Assembly: GCF_006265115.1 (NCBI RefSeq)
Contig: NZ_SMDR01000001.1
Span: forward strand, 930,001-994,000
Direction of reading: 5' to 3'
Length of the DNA stretch: 64,000 nt
DNA from: Arenimonas terrae
GTDB lineage: Bacteria; Pseudomonadota; Gammaproteobacteria; Xanthomonadales; Xanthomonadaceae
The translations under genes were made by a program, and so were the position numbers. Below the pieces are notes generated by a model. That model saw nothing but the letters and a program-made list of their open reading frames with translations. It ran no database searches and was not told the DNA's origin. Shown here piece by piece: positions 29,729-37,521 of the stretch (positions are counted from its first letter, which is position 1; each line of letters opens with the position of its first letter).

Positions 29729-30304
29729 ATGACCCCGGACCTGCCGCCAGACCCCGTGATCAACGCCTGGCCGCTGCCCTACGAGCAGCGGCTCGAGGCG
29801 CGTCCCCTGGCGAACGTCGACCTGGTCGTCATCCACTGCACCGAGCTGCCCGACCTGGCACTGGCCCGCGAGTTCGGCGAACGCGAGATCTACGGCAGCC
29901 GCACCGGCAACAGCGGCCATTACTACATCGACCGCGACGGCAGCATCCACGTGTTCGTGGCGCCCGAGCGCGTGGCGCACCACACCAAGGGTTACAACGA
30001 ACGTTCGATCGGCATCGAGCTGGTGAACGCGGGCCGCTATCCCGACTGGCTCGATTCGCGCCGACAGGCCATGGACGAGCCCTATACCGACGCGCAGGTG
30101 GCCGCGCTGCTGGCCCTGCTCGCGCGCCTGCGCCGGGACATCCCGAGCCTCGAGTTCATCGCCGGCCACGAGGACCTGGACCAGGACCGGGTCCCGTCCA
30201 GCGACAACCTGCACCAGCTGGTGTTCCGCAAACGCGATCCGGGCCCGCGTTTTCCCTGGTCGCGCGTGCTCGACGCCGTGGCGCTGGAGCGGATCCGGCC
30301 CTGA
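29729..30304 (+). CDS. ampD: N-acetylmuramyl-L-alanine amidase, AmpD type
   Basis: 191 residues from the ATG at 29729 (MTPDLPPDPVINAWPLP); a second in-frame ATG at 29714 behind GGAAAGG is possible and adds five residues. Amidase_2 fold: zinc ligand in VVIHCTELPD, the substrate block HTKGYNERSIGIELVN, a second His in IAGHEDLDQDRVPSS and Asp in KRDPGPRFPW. AmpD cleaves anhydromuropeptides for recycling, so it affects beta-lactamase control. Divergent from the MOSC gene; 52 nt before tesB. Confidence 0.9.
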   Translation: MTPDLPPDPVINAWPLPYEQRLEARPLANVDLVVIHCTELPDLALAREFGEREIYGSRTGNSGHYYIDRDGSIHVFVAPERVAHHTKGYNERSIGIELVNAGRYPDWLDSRRQAMDEPYTDAQVAALLALLARLRRDIPSLEFIAGHEDLDQDRVPSSDNLHQLVFRKRDPGPRFPWSRVLDAVALERIRP

Positions 30305-30326
30305 CCCCGGCTGCGGTCGCGGCGGC

Positions 30327-30332
30327 TATAAT
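30327..30332 (+). promoter_or_regulatory. -10 element (TATAAT) for tesB
   Basis: A perfect TATAAT in the 52-nt gap between ampD and tesB, about 25 nt upstream of the tesB ATG. The -35 region at the right distance (30304-30309, ACCCCG) is poor. A ribosome-binding site (CCGGAG) follows before the start. Confidence 0.5.
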
Positions 30333-30356
30333 CCGCGGCGTCCCTCCGGAGTTCCC

Positions 30357-31238
30357 ATGACCGCACCCGTCGTCGCCGAACTGGTCGACCTGCTACGCCT
30401 CGAGCGCCTCGAGGACAACCTGTTCCGCGGCCAGAGCCGCGACATCGGCACCAAGTACGTGTTCGGCGGGCAGGTGCTGGGCCAGGCCCTTTCGGCGGCC
30501 CAGCAGACCGTGGACGCGGCGCGGCACGTTCACTCGATCCACGCCTACTTCCTGCGCGCTGGCGACGTCGAGCACCCGATCGTCTACGACGTGGACCGCT
30601 CGCGCGACGGCAACAGCTTCTCGGTGCGGCGCGTCACGGCGATCCAGCACGGCAAGCCGATCTTCGTGTTCGCATCCTCGTTCCAGGACCCGGAACCGGG
30701 CAACGAGCACCAGCTGTCGATGCCGGAAGTTCCGCGCCCCGAGGACATCGAGCCGGTGCCGGCACCCTCGCCCGAACAGCTCGCCCAACTGCCGGCCAAG
30801 GCCCAGCGCTGGCTGTCGCGCATGGGGCCGTTCGAGATCCGCCCGGTCTACCCGCGCGACGAAGTGCGGCCGCCCAAGCGCCCGCCCTTCCAGCAGGTGT
30901 GGTTCCGCCTCAGCGGCGAAGTCGGCGATTCGCCGGTGCTGCACCAGGCGCTGCTGGCCTACGCCTCCGATTTCCACCTGCTGGGTACCGCGACCTTCCC
31001 GCACGGCATCAGCTACTACCAGCCGAACGTGCAGATGGCCTCGCTCGACCACGCGATGTGGTTCCACCGCCCCTTCCGCGCCGACGACTGGTTGCTGTAT
31101 TCGCTCGACAGCCCCAGCGCCCAGGGCGCGCGCGGCCTGTCACGCGGCATGATCTACACGCGCGACGGCAAGCTGGTGGCCTCCACGGCGCAGGAAGGCC
31201 TGATCCGCGTGCTGCCCGAAAGCCCGGAGGCCCGCTGA
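30357..31238 (+). CDS. tesB: acyl-CoA thioesterase II
   Basis: 293 residues with two hotdog folds. Visible family blocks are RLEDNLFRGQSRDIGTKYVF, GGQVLGQALSAAQQTV, VHSIHAYFLRAGD, LAYASDFHLLGTA (containing the catalytic Asp), and DHAMWFHRPFRADDWLLY. It hydrolyses medium- and long-chain acyl-CoA. It shares its stop with the next gene start (TGATG). A promoter-like TATAAT lies upstream. Confidence 0.95.
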   Translation: MTAPVVAELVDLLRLERLEDNLFRGQSRDIGTKYVFGGQVLGQALSAAQQTVDAARHVHSIHAYFLRAGDVEHPIVYDVDRSRDGNSFSVRRVTAIQHGKPIFVFASSFQDPEPGNEHQLSMPEVPRPEDIEPVPAPSPEQLAQLPAKAQRWLSRMGPFEIRPVYPRDEVRPPKRPPFQQVWFRLSGEVGDSPVLHQALLAYASDFHLLGTATFPHGISYYQPNVQMASLDHAMWFHRPFRADDWLLYSLDSPSAQGARGLSRGMIYTRDGKLVASTAQEGLIRVLPESPEAR

Positions 31239-31633
31239 TGCGCCAGGTCTTCACGTCCGTGCGGCTCGAGAACGTCGAAAACGTCGAGCGACTGCTCAAC
31301 GAGGCCGGCATCGCCACCAAGATCACCGGCGGCCGCAGCTGGAAGGGCGTCAGCCGGCGCGAATTCAGCTACAGCAACAAGAACCACGACCCGAGCCAGC
31401 AGCCGGCGCTGTGGGTGATCAAGCCCGACGACTTCAAGCCGGCGCGCGAGATCCTTCACGCCGCGGGCCTGCTGGAAGCCACCCGCGACAACTCCTACCT
31501 GCCCGGGAACCTGAGCTTCCGGGAGGCGCCCGCGACCAGCCCGACGGCCCGCGTGTCGCGCCTGCGGATGGCGCTCCTGTTCATCGTCGTGATCGTCGCC
31601 GGCGGTCTGCTGCTGCGCTCGCTGATGTCCTGA
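31238..31633 (+). CDS. DUF2007-like 'pathogenicity-like' membrane protein
   Basis: 131 residues, coupled to tesB through TGATG. The N-terminal part (MRQVFTSVRLENVENVERLL... through IKPDDFKPAREIL) is a small DUF2007-like signal-transducing domain; a membrane segment follows near the end (RMALLFIVVIVAGGLLLR). From memory, orthologues behind tesB in Xanthomonas are annotated pathogenicity-like proteins. The function is not known. The last part is unusual in being C-terminally anchored. Confidence 0.8.
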   Translation: MRQVFTSVRLENVENVERLLNEAGIATKITGGRSWKGVSRREFSYSNKNHDPSQQPALWVIKPDDFKPAREILHAAGLLEATRDNSYLPGNLSFREAPATSPTARVSRLRMALLFIVVIVAGGLLLRSLMS

Positions 31634-31710
31634 ACGGCACCGCCGCCGCGCCTTGAGACGGGGCGGAACGCGTGCAAAGATCGGGGCGTCCGGGTCCTGA
31701 GAACGCAGCC

Positions 31711-34512
31711 ATGTCCACCCTTCCGTTCCGCTTCCCGCTGGGCGCACTGCTGGCCTTCGTTTCCCTGTCCGCCCTGCCCGCCGGCGATGCCGGTGCCGCC
31801 AGTGCCGCCGCCCCTGCGCGCGCGCTGAAGCTGGTGCCCGGAGAGAGTCGCGACGGCCTGCTCTACTTCAAGCCCGTGGCCGTGGACGCCGCCGCCGTGC
31901 GCGCGGCATCGCGCCCCGGCGCCGAGCTGGTGCTGGCCGACCCTGACGGTGGCGAGCTGCGCTTCCGCCGGGTCTCCTACGTCGAACACCGCAACGGATT
32001 GACGACCTGGGTCGGCCGTGCCGCCGGTGCACCGGTGGGACAGGAAGCCGTGCTGACGGTCGGTGCCTCCGGCGCCTTCGGGCGCGTCCCGCGCCCCGAC
32101 GGCAGCCTGCTGCAGCTGGAAACCGTCGGCGGCCGCACGCGCCTGCTCGAAGACCAGGCGCTGCTGATCGGCCAGTCCTCGGAGCCCCAGGTAGACGACG
32201 CCATGCGTCCGGACCTGGACGAGGTGAGGGCCTTCGAGCGGCAGCGGCGCGAGTCCGTCGCCGCGGCGGCCCGGGGCCCCGATGGCTCTGCCGACCCGGT
32301 GATCCAGGCCGATGCCGGCGACATTGACGTGATGCTGGCCTACACCGGCGGCCTGGCCACCTATGTCGGCAGCGACGACGCCACGGTGGCCCTGCTGCAG
32401 AACCGCATCGATGTTGGCAACCAGGCGCTGGCCAACGCCGGCCTCGCCGCCCGTTTCCGCTTGGTCGCGACCGAGCGCGTGGACTTTCCCGACAACGGCA
32501 GCAATGCCGGCGCACTGGATCTGATCACCTACTGGCGCCGGATCGACTCGCATCCGGTTTCGCTGCGGCTGGCGACGCTGCGGCATCGCCACGGCGCCGA
32601 CATCGTCGGCCTGGTGCGGCGCTACGTGAATGCGGACAACGGCAGCTGCGGAAACGGCTGGGTCGGCGGCTACCTGGGCAACAACATCGCGGGTTATGCC
32701 GATTACGGCTACTTCGTCGCCAGCCACGGCAACGATGGCGGCTCGTTCTGCTCCGACCGCACCATCGCCCATGAAATCGGACACAACCTGGGCCAGAACC
32801 ACGACATCGAAACCAGCCCCGAGCGCGACGGCGCCCACAGCTATTCCCACGGTTACCGGCACACGCCGCCCGGCGGCAATGGCTTCTACACCGTGATGGC
32901 CTACCGCAACGGCAGCCAGACCCAGGCGCTCACCTTCTCCAATCCCAACGTCGTGCGTGCGGACTGCGCCAACCAGGCCTGCGGCCTTGCCGACGCCGAT
33001 GTCGCGCGCAGCCTGGGCCAGACCATGCCGGTGGCCGCCCAGTGGTTCCGGGCCGCCGACACCGACAGCCGCCACATCGCCACCAGCCGCGGCCACCTCG
33101 ATCTGACGTTCACCGGCCTGCCGGCGCTGACCAATGCGCGCTGGCGCGCCGAGTTCACCGGCGGCGGCAGCATCATCGTCACCGGACCGACGCTGGCGCC
33201 CGCCGGCGCGACGCTGAAGGCCCGGCTGATCTGGGACGCGCTGCCGGTGGGCTCGAACACGTCCCTGCCGGTACGGGTGGTGGTGGAGTCCTCCCCCGGC
33301 GTGATCGTCGGAACGCGCGACCTGACCCTGACCCGCCGCGATTTCATTCCGGAAGCGCGCGTGCTCGCCGACAACGTGCCGGCCACCGTCGTCGTTCCGG
33401 CCTCGACCCGCTCGCTGTCCGACGACCGCTTCCCGGACGAAGGGCGGCTTTATTTCACCGTGCCGCCGCACGCCACCGAGTTCCGCATCCGCGTCACCGC
33501 GGCGTCGGACGTGGATGTGCATGCCGCGCCGGTCAGCGGGCTGGAGGCGGGCACGTCGCTGATCGGCCCCGGCACCGCGCGGTTCGCGCCCCAGGTTTCC
33601 GACACCGGCGCCAGCCTGACCAAGGAGCTGGTGATCCCGCACGACGAACGTTTCCCGACCCGGTGGATGATCGCCCTCACCCGGCCAGGCACATCCACGC
33701 CGCCCTTCCAGTCCGCCACCGTCACGGCCTGGATATCGGCCAACACGATCGCTCCGGCCTTCCGCAGCGGCCAGTACTACAACCCGGACCGTTCGGGCCA
33801 TGGCGTGTTCATCGACTTCGCCGGTCCAGCGGGCGGCGCGCCCGACCAGTGGGTGGCCGTCTGGTACACCTACCTGCAGGACGGAACGCCGACCTGGTAC
33901 TACTCCCAGGCCGCTGCCCCGGGCGGCAGCCGCAACTGGAGCGCGCCGCTGTTCCGGGTCGGCTGGAACGGCAGCGCGACGACCGCCACCGTTGTCGGCG
34001 ACATGGTGGTGACACCGGTCAATGCCACGACGATGGTGTTCTCCTACAACGTCGACGGCGAGAGCGGCAGCGAGTCCATGGTGCGCCTGGGCGGCGGCGG
34101 TTGCCCGACCTCCGAGGGCGCGCCGCTGGATGCGACCGGCCATTGGTATTCGCCCAGCCTCAACGGTTTCGGCTACAGCGCGCAGTTCGAGCCGGACCAG
34201 GAGATCTACATTCCCTACGTCTACGACGGCAATGGCGTGCCGCGCTGGCTGATCGGCGCCAAGGCCTGGAACGAAGCCGCCACGACCGTGCCGCTGGAAC
34301 AGCTGTCGGGGTTCTGTGCGCTGTGCGGTCACCGCGCCACGGCCTCGCGGCTCACCGGCACGCTGACCCGGCAGATCGGCGTCAATGCGCAGGATGGCCA
34401 GCGGGGCCTGAGCCAGATCGGGGTGAACGCGCCGCTGCTGGCGCCGCTGTCGGGCGCCTGGGTGCAGTCGCGCGCCACCGCTCTGCTGTCGCAGCGCAAG
34501 AGCTGCCGCTGA
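31711..34512 (+). CDS. secreted metzincin protease with repeated C-terminal modules
   Basis: 933 residues from the ATG at 31711 (start of a signal peptide ending near DAGAASA). The catalytic zinc motif is HEIGHNLGQNHD (His354, Glu355, His358, His364), with a Met-turn YTVMAYRN about 40 residues later, so it is a reprolysin-like metzincin. An N-terminal propeptide-like part (about 30-215) precedes it. Two Trp/Tyr-rich modules lie at the end: QYYNPDRSGHGVFIDF...VWYTYLQDGTPTWYYSQ and HWYSPSLNGFGYSAQFEP...PYVYDGNGVPRWLIGA; such modules are frequent in secreted Xanthomonadales proteins. The substrate is unknown. An intrinsic terminator follows. Confidence 0.9.
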   Translation: MSTLPFRFPLGALLAFVSLSALPAGDAGAASAAAPARALKLVPGESRDGLLYFKPVAVDAAAVRAASRPGAELVLADPDGGELRFRRVSYVEHRNGLTTWVGRAAGAPVGQEAVLTVGASGAFGRVPRPDGSLLQLETVGGRTRLLEDQALLIGQSSEPQVDDAMRPDLDEVRAFERQRRESVAAAARGPDGSADPVIQADAGDIDVMLAYTGGLATYVGSDDATVALLQNRIDVGNQALANAGLAARFRLVATERVDFPDNGSNAGALDLITYWRRIDSHPVSLRLATLRHRHGADIVGLVRRYVNADNGSCGNGWVGGYLGNNIAGYADYGYFVASHGNDGGSFCSDRTIAHEIGHNLGQNHDIETSPERDGAHSYSHGYRHTPPGGNGFYTVMAYRNGSQTQALTFSNPNVVRADCANQACGLADADVARSLGQTMPVAAQWFRAADTDSRHIATSRGHLDLTFTGLPALTNARWRAEFTGGGSIIVTGPTLAPAGATLKARLIWDALPVGSNTSLPVRVVVESSPGVIVGTRDLTLTRRDFIPEARVLADNVPATVVVPASTRSLSDDRFPDEGRLYFTVPPHATEFRIRVTAASDVDVHAAPVSGLEAGTSLIGPGTARFAPQVSDTGASLTKELVIPHDERFPTRWMIALTRPGTSTPPFQSATVTAWISANTIAPAFRSGQYYNPDRSGHGVFIDFAGPAGGAPDQWVAVWYTYLQDGTPTWYYSQAAAPGGSRNWSAPLFRVGWNGSATTATVVGDMVVTPVNATTMVFSYNVDGESGSESMVRLGGGGCPTSEGAPLDATGHWYSPSLNGFGYSAQFEPDQEIYIPYVYDGNGVPRWLIGAKAWNEAATTVPLEQLSGFCALCGHRATASRLTGTLTRQIGVNAQDGQRGLSQIGVNAPLLAPLSGAWVQSRATALLSQRKSCR

Positions 34513-34524
34513 GGACGCCGCAAC

Positions 34525-34551
34525 GGGCCCGCGCGATGACCGCGCGGGCCC
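34525..34551 (+). terminator. intrinsic terminator after the metzincin gene
   Basis: Stem GGGCCCGCGCG (34525-34535) pairs with CGCGCGGGCCC (34541-34551) around ATGAC, 13 nt after the metzincin stop, followed by CGTCATTCCGTT. It separates the protease from the three-gene unit starting at 34590. Confidence 0.75.
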
Positions 34552-34589
34552 CGTCATTCCGTTAAAGGGCTTAGGTTCCCGGGGCTGAG

Positions 34590-35180
34590 ATGACGACGAT
34601 GCGCATGGGTTCCCCGCTCCGTGTCCTCCTGTTCGGCCTTCTGCTTGTTGTGCCGCTGGCGAACGCCCAGGCGCCTGCGCCGGCGGCGCCCAGCATCATC
34701 CGCCTCGACCCCAAGCCCATGGACGGCCTGAAACACGGCCGTGCCGTAGTGGTGAAGGGCAAGGCCGGTCCCGACGGCCACCGCTTCCTGGTCGACAAGC
34801 TCACCATGATGATGCCCGTGACGATCGCGCTCCGGCCGACCCGGGACGGCGATGCGCTCGACCTGCAGCTGTCCAAGTACGCCTGGAACCAGCCGCTGCG
34901 CCAGGGCGAGACCACCGGCGACGTCCTCAAGTTCCATATCCGGACTGAAAGCGAGTTCCAGATCACGGTCTCCGCCAGGGAAGCCGGCACGCCCTATCGC
35001 CTGCTGGTCTGGGTGGGTGACGAGGTCAAGCCGGAGATGCGTCCGGTCGTGGTCAAGGCCAGCGAATTCGAGGGCGGCACGCGCGACTGGGGCTCGCTGG
35101 TGCTGTGGGTGATCGCCGGGCTGCTGCTGGTGGGCATCGCGCTGCTGGCGGTCGTGGTCCTGAGGAGGAAACGCGCATGA
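34590..35180 (+). CDS. type I membrane protein of unknown function
   Basis: 196 residues. A signal peptide (to about AQAPAPAAP) is followed by an extracytoplasmic domain (about 30-160) with blocks GHRFLVDKLTMMMPVTIALRP and LDLQLSKYAWNQPLRQGE, then a C-terminal membrane anchor (about 167-190) and a basic tail RRKRA. Alternative ATGs at 34599 and 34605 would shorten the signal region only. The stop overlaps the next start (ATGA). I recognise no family. Context: first gene of a unit with a poly-Asp secreted protein and a membrane-tethered sigma factor. Confidence 0.7.
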   Translation: MTTMRMGSPLRVLLFGLLLVVPLANAQAPAPAAPSIIRLDPKPMDGLKHGRAVVVKGKAGPDGHRFLVDKLTMMMPVTIALRPTRDGDALDLQLSKYAWNQPLRQGETTGDVLKFHIRTESEFQITVSAREAGTPYRLLVWVGDEVKPEMRPVVVKASEFEGGTRDWGSLVLWVIAGLLLVGIALLAVVVLRRKRA

Positions 35181-35896
35181 AGCTCCGCCACTGCTTGCTT
35201 GCCCTGTTGGTGCTGAGCCTGCTGGTGCAGGTCCCGGCCGCCGCGTCGCCTACCGGAACCTCGCTGAGCGGCTTCGGTGACGATGATGACGATGATGACG
35301 ATGATGATGACGATGACGGCGACGACGATTCGGGCGACGCCAACGAGGCCGTCGACGAACTGCTGTCGGACATCAACGACGGCTACGATGCCTACCAGAA
35401 GGGCCAGGACCTGATGGACCAGTGGGAGTCGCTGGATGCGCGTGAAGCGGACTGCGGCTCCAACTACCAGGCCGATGCCGGCCCCACGGTGCCGTCGCAG
35501 TGCGCCGAATCCGAAGACTGCATGCGCTGTTACGGCGACGCGGTGCGCGCCATCGATTTCAACCGTTTCTACATCGAACGGGCGCGCTGCATCACCGCCG
35601 CCAACGTCCGCATGGCCAATTCGGCGATGGCGTTCGGCGACTCCAGTTCGGGCGTCCATGGCGTGATGGGCCTGTCCTGGTCCCTGGGCGGCAAACCCCA
35701 GATCGAACAGGCGGTGGCCGACCTCAAGCGCACGTACACCCGCAAGGCCAACGACTACCTGTTCGAGATCGACCGCTCGATGAAGAAGCTGGGCCAGTGC
35801 GAGGCCGAACATTTCGGTGAGCGCGACTGGTATCAGCGCTACGGCTGGCTGTACGTGAACTTCATGCGCTCCAAGTACGGAACCGCGCCGGAATAA
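35177..35896 (+). CDS. secreted acidic cysteine-rich protein with poly-Asp tract
   Basis: 239 residues from the ATG at 35177, with AGGAGGAA directly upstream. After a signal peptide (to about PAAAS) comes SGFG, then thirteen Asp, Gly, three Asp, encoded by mixed GAT/GAC codons, then a helical domain with six cysteines: ADCGSN, PSQCAE, DCMRC, ARCITA and LGQCEAE. The C-terminal half is Tyr/Arg rich (RRYTRKAND-like, ending RSKYGTAPE). It is likely a periplasmic or secreted, disulfide-bonded, cation-binding protein. No family recognised. Translationally coupled to the membrane protein gene before it. Confidence 0.7.
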   Translation: MKLRHCLLALLVLSLLVQVPAAASPTGTSLSGFGDDDDDDDDDDDDDGDDDSGDANEAVDELLSDINDGYDAYQKGQDLMDQWESLDAREADCGSNYQADAGPTVPSQCAESEDCMRCYGDAVRAIDFNRFYIERARCITAANVRMANSAMAFGDSSSGVHGVMGLSWSLGGKPQIEQAVADLKRTYTRKANDYLFEIDRSMKKLGQCEAEHFGERDWYQRYGWLYVNFMRSKYGTAPE

Positions 35897-35928
35897 GGTC
35901 GCCGGTCACATCCGCCGCCTCCAGGCGT

Positions 35929-35952
35929 CTCCGGGATAACATCGTCCCGGAG
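35929..35952 (+). promoter_or_regulatory. hairpin that buries the sigma-gene ribosome-binding site
   Basis: Arms CTCCGGGA (35929-35936) and TCCCGGAG (35945-35952) pair perfectly over a loop of eight bases (TAACATCG), six nt before the ATG of the sigma-factor gene. The GGAG that should bind the ribosome lies in the right arm. Such an element can hold translation low until the stem opens (heat, protein or RNA binding). A GATAACAT in the loop could instead be a -10, so the transcript might begin after the hairpin. Confidence 0.5.
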
Positions 35953-35958
35953 CGCGCC

Positions 35959-37098
35959 ATGAATACCCAAGTCCTCGAAACCCTGGTCCACACCCACCTG
36001 CCGGCCGCTGCCCGCGGCGACCGGGATGCCTACGGCCGCATCGTCGCGGGCTGCCAGAGCACCGTGACCAGCATCGCCCTGGCCATCGTCCGCGACGTGC
36101 CCGCCAGCGAGGACATCGCGCAGGAAGCTTTCCTGAGCGCCTGGCAGAACCTGCGCCGGCTCAACAATCCGGCGAGCTTTCTGCCCTGGCTGCGCCAGAT
36201 CACCCGCAACCTCGCCCGCGACCACCTGCGGGCCCAGCACCACCGCGCCAACCCGGGCGGCGACATCGAGGCGCTGATCGCCTCCGTGGCCGACCCGCAG
36301 CCCGGGCCGTCCGAGCACCTGGCCGAAGCGCAGGACCACGCCATCGCCGCGGCGGTGATCGACAGCCTGCCGGAGGAATCGCGCGAGGTGCTGCTGCTCT
36401 ACTACCGGGAAGGCCAGAGCTCGCGCCAGGTCGCCGGCCTGCTCGGCCTGCAGGATGCGGCGGTGCGCAAGCGCCTGTCCCGCGCCCGCGAGCGCGTGCG
36501 CGAGGAGCTGCTGCAGCGCCTGGGCGAGTTCGCGAAATCCACCGCGCCCGGCGCCGGCTTCACCGCCGCCGTGGCCGCGATGCTGATGGTGGGCGCGCCG
36601 CCGGCCGCGGCGGCCACCGCCTTCGGCGCCGGCGCTCTGGGTGCGGCGCATGGCGCGACCAAGATCGGCATGGGCGCCCTGGGAGGCGCGTTCGCGGGAA
36701 TCGCCGGAGGCCTGTGGGGCATCTGGTTCGGCGTGCGCCATCTGCTGCGCGACCCGTTCGACCGCCGGGAGAAGCGCCAGGTGATTGCCTATGCCGTGTT
36801 CACCAGCCTGATCACGATCGGCTTCAGCCTGGGTATCGTGGCGCTGGCCAAGGTACCGGGCTGGATTCCGCACCTGGCGCTGTCGGTCGGCTTCATGCTC
36901 GCGATCACCTGGGCCTGCGGCGTCTGGCTGCCGCGCATCGTCGCGCGCCGCACGGCGCGGGAGATCGCCACCGACCCGGCTGCCGCGGAACGCCATGCCC
37001 GCGCACGGCGCCGCGGTCGCCTGATCGCCGCCGGTGCCATGGCCTTGGCGACGGCCGGCCTGGTGCTGGGTCTCTGGGCCAGCGGCCGGATCGGCTGA
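35959..37098 (+). CDS. membrane-tethered ECF sigma factor
   Basis: 379 residues. Residues 15-95 form sigma region 2 (VRDVPASEDIAQEAFLSAWQ, FLPWLRQITRNLARDHL) and 125-187 form region 4 (LPEESREVLLLYYREGQSSR, AAVRKRLSRARERVREEL). The rest, 199-379, is a membrane domain of about five segments (about 199-226, 240-258, 275-297, 302-325, 355-374). ECF factors are normally about 190 residues and soluble, controlled by a separate anti-sigma factor; here control could be built into the same chain. No anti-sigma gene is adjacent. A terminator follows. Confidence 0.88.
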   Translation: MNTQVLETLVHTHLPAAARGDRDAYGRIVAGCQSTVTSIALAIVRDVPASEDIAQEAFLSAWQNLRRLNNPASFLPWLRQITRNLARDHLRAQHHRANPGGDIEALIASVADPQPGPSEHLAEAQDHAIAAAVIDSLPEESREVLLLYYREGQSSRQVAGLLGLQDAAVRKRLSRARERVREELLQRLGEFAKSTAPGAGFTAAVAAMLMVGAPPAAAATAFGAGALGAAHGATKIGMGALGGAFAGIAGGLWGIWFGVRHLLRDPFDRREKRQVIAYAVFTSLITIGFSLGIVALAKVPGWIPHLALSVGFMLAITWACGVWLPRIVARRTAREIATDPAAAERHARARRRGRLIAAGAMALATAGLVLGLWASGRIG

Positions 37099-37110
37099 AC
37101 CCAGGAAACA

Positions 37111-37139
37111 CGAAGGCCCCGGGTTCGCCGGGGCCTTCG
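37111..37139. terminator. intrinsic terminator between sigma gene and pilZ
   Basis: Stem CGAAGGCCCCGG (37111-37122) pairs with CCGGGGCCTTCG (37128-37139) over GTTCG. It is placed 12 nt after the sigma-gene stop and 25 nt from the convergent pilZ stop, so it can serve both strands. Confidence 0.85.
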
Positions 37140-37164
37140 CTTCGCACTGCGTCGGGCAGCACGT

Positions 37165-37521
37165 TCACATCGTATGCGTAGGCTTGTCGGCCTCGAGCGT
37201 GCCGGCCAGGAAGGTTTCGATCTTGCCCTTCACCTGCTCGGCCTCGGCGGTATCGGCGAACTGCACGCCGATGCCGGCGCTGCGGTTGCCCTGCGCGCCC
37301 GCGGGCGTGATCCAGACGACCTTGCCGGCCACCGGCAGGCGGTCCTTCTCCTCCATCAGCGACAGCAGGATGAAGACCTCGTCGCCCAGCGCGTAGCGCT
37401 TGGTCGTGGGCACGAAGATGCCGCCGCCCTTCACGAAGGGCATGTAGGCGTTGTACAGCGCCGCCTTGTCCTTGATCGCCAGGGAGAGGATGCCCTGCCT
37501 TGCGCCTGCGCCACCGATCAT
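37165..37521 (-). CDS. pilZ: PilZ-domain type IV pilus protein
   Basis: 118 residues. This is the short PilZ of type IV pili, last gene of the mltG-tmk-holB-pilZ chain as in Pseudomonas and Xanthomonas. It lacks the RxxxR plus D/NxSxxG binding motifs of c-di-GMP receptors; the region reads GGIFVPTTKRYALGDEVFIL and WITPAGAQGNRSAGIGVQF. It acts with PilB and FimX in pilus assembly in relatives. The start overlaps the holB stop (ATGA). Confidence 0.92.
   Translation of the reverse strand: MIGGAGARQGILSLAIKDKAALYNAYMPFVKGGGIFVPTTKRYALGDEVFILLSLMEEKDRLPVAGKVVWITPAGAQGNRSAGIGVQFADTAEAEQVKGKIETFLAGTLEADKPTHTM

Noticed and set aside
31495..34557. 1020-codon minus-strand frame opposite the metzincin gene
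   Set aside because: Low-complexity Gly/Arg/Val/Gln product and no ribosome-binding site; the zinc protease is real.
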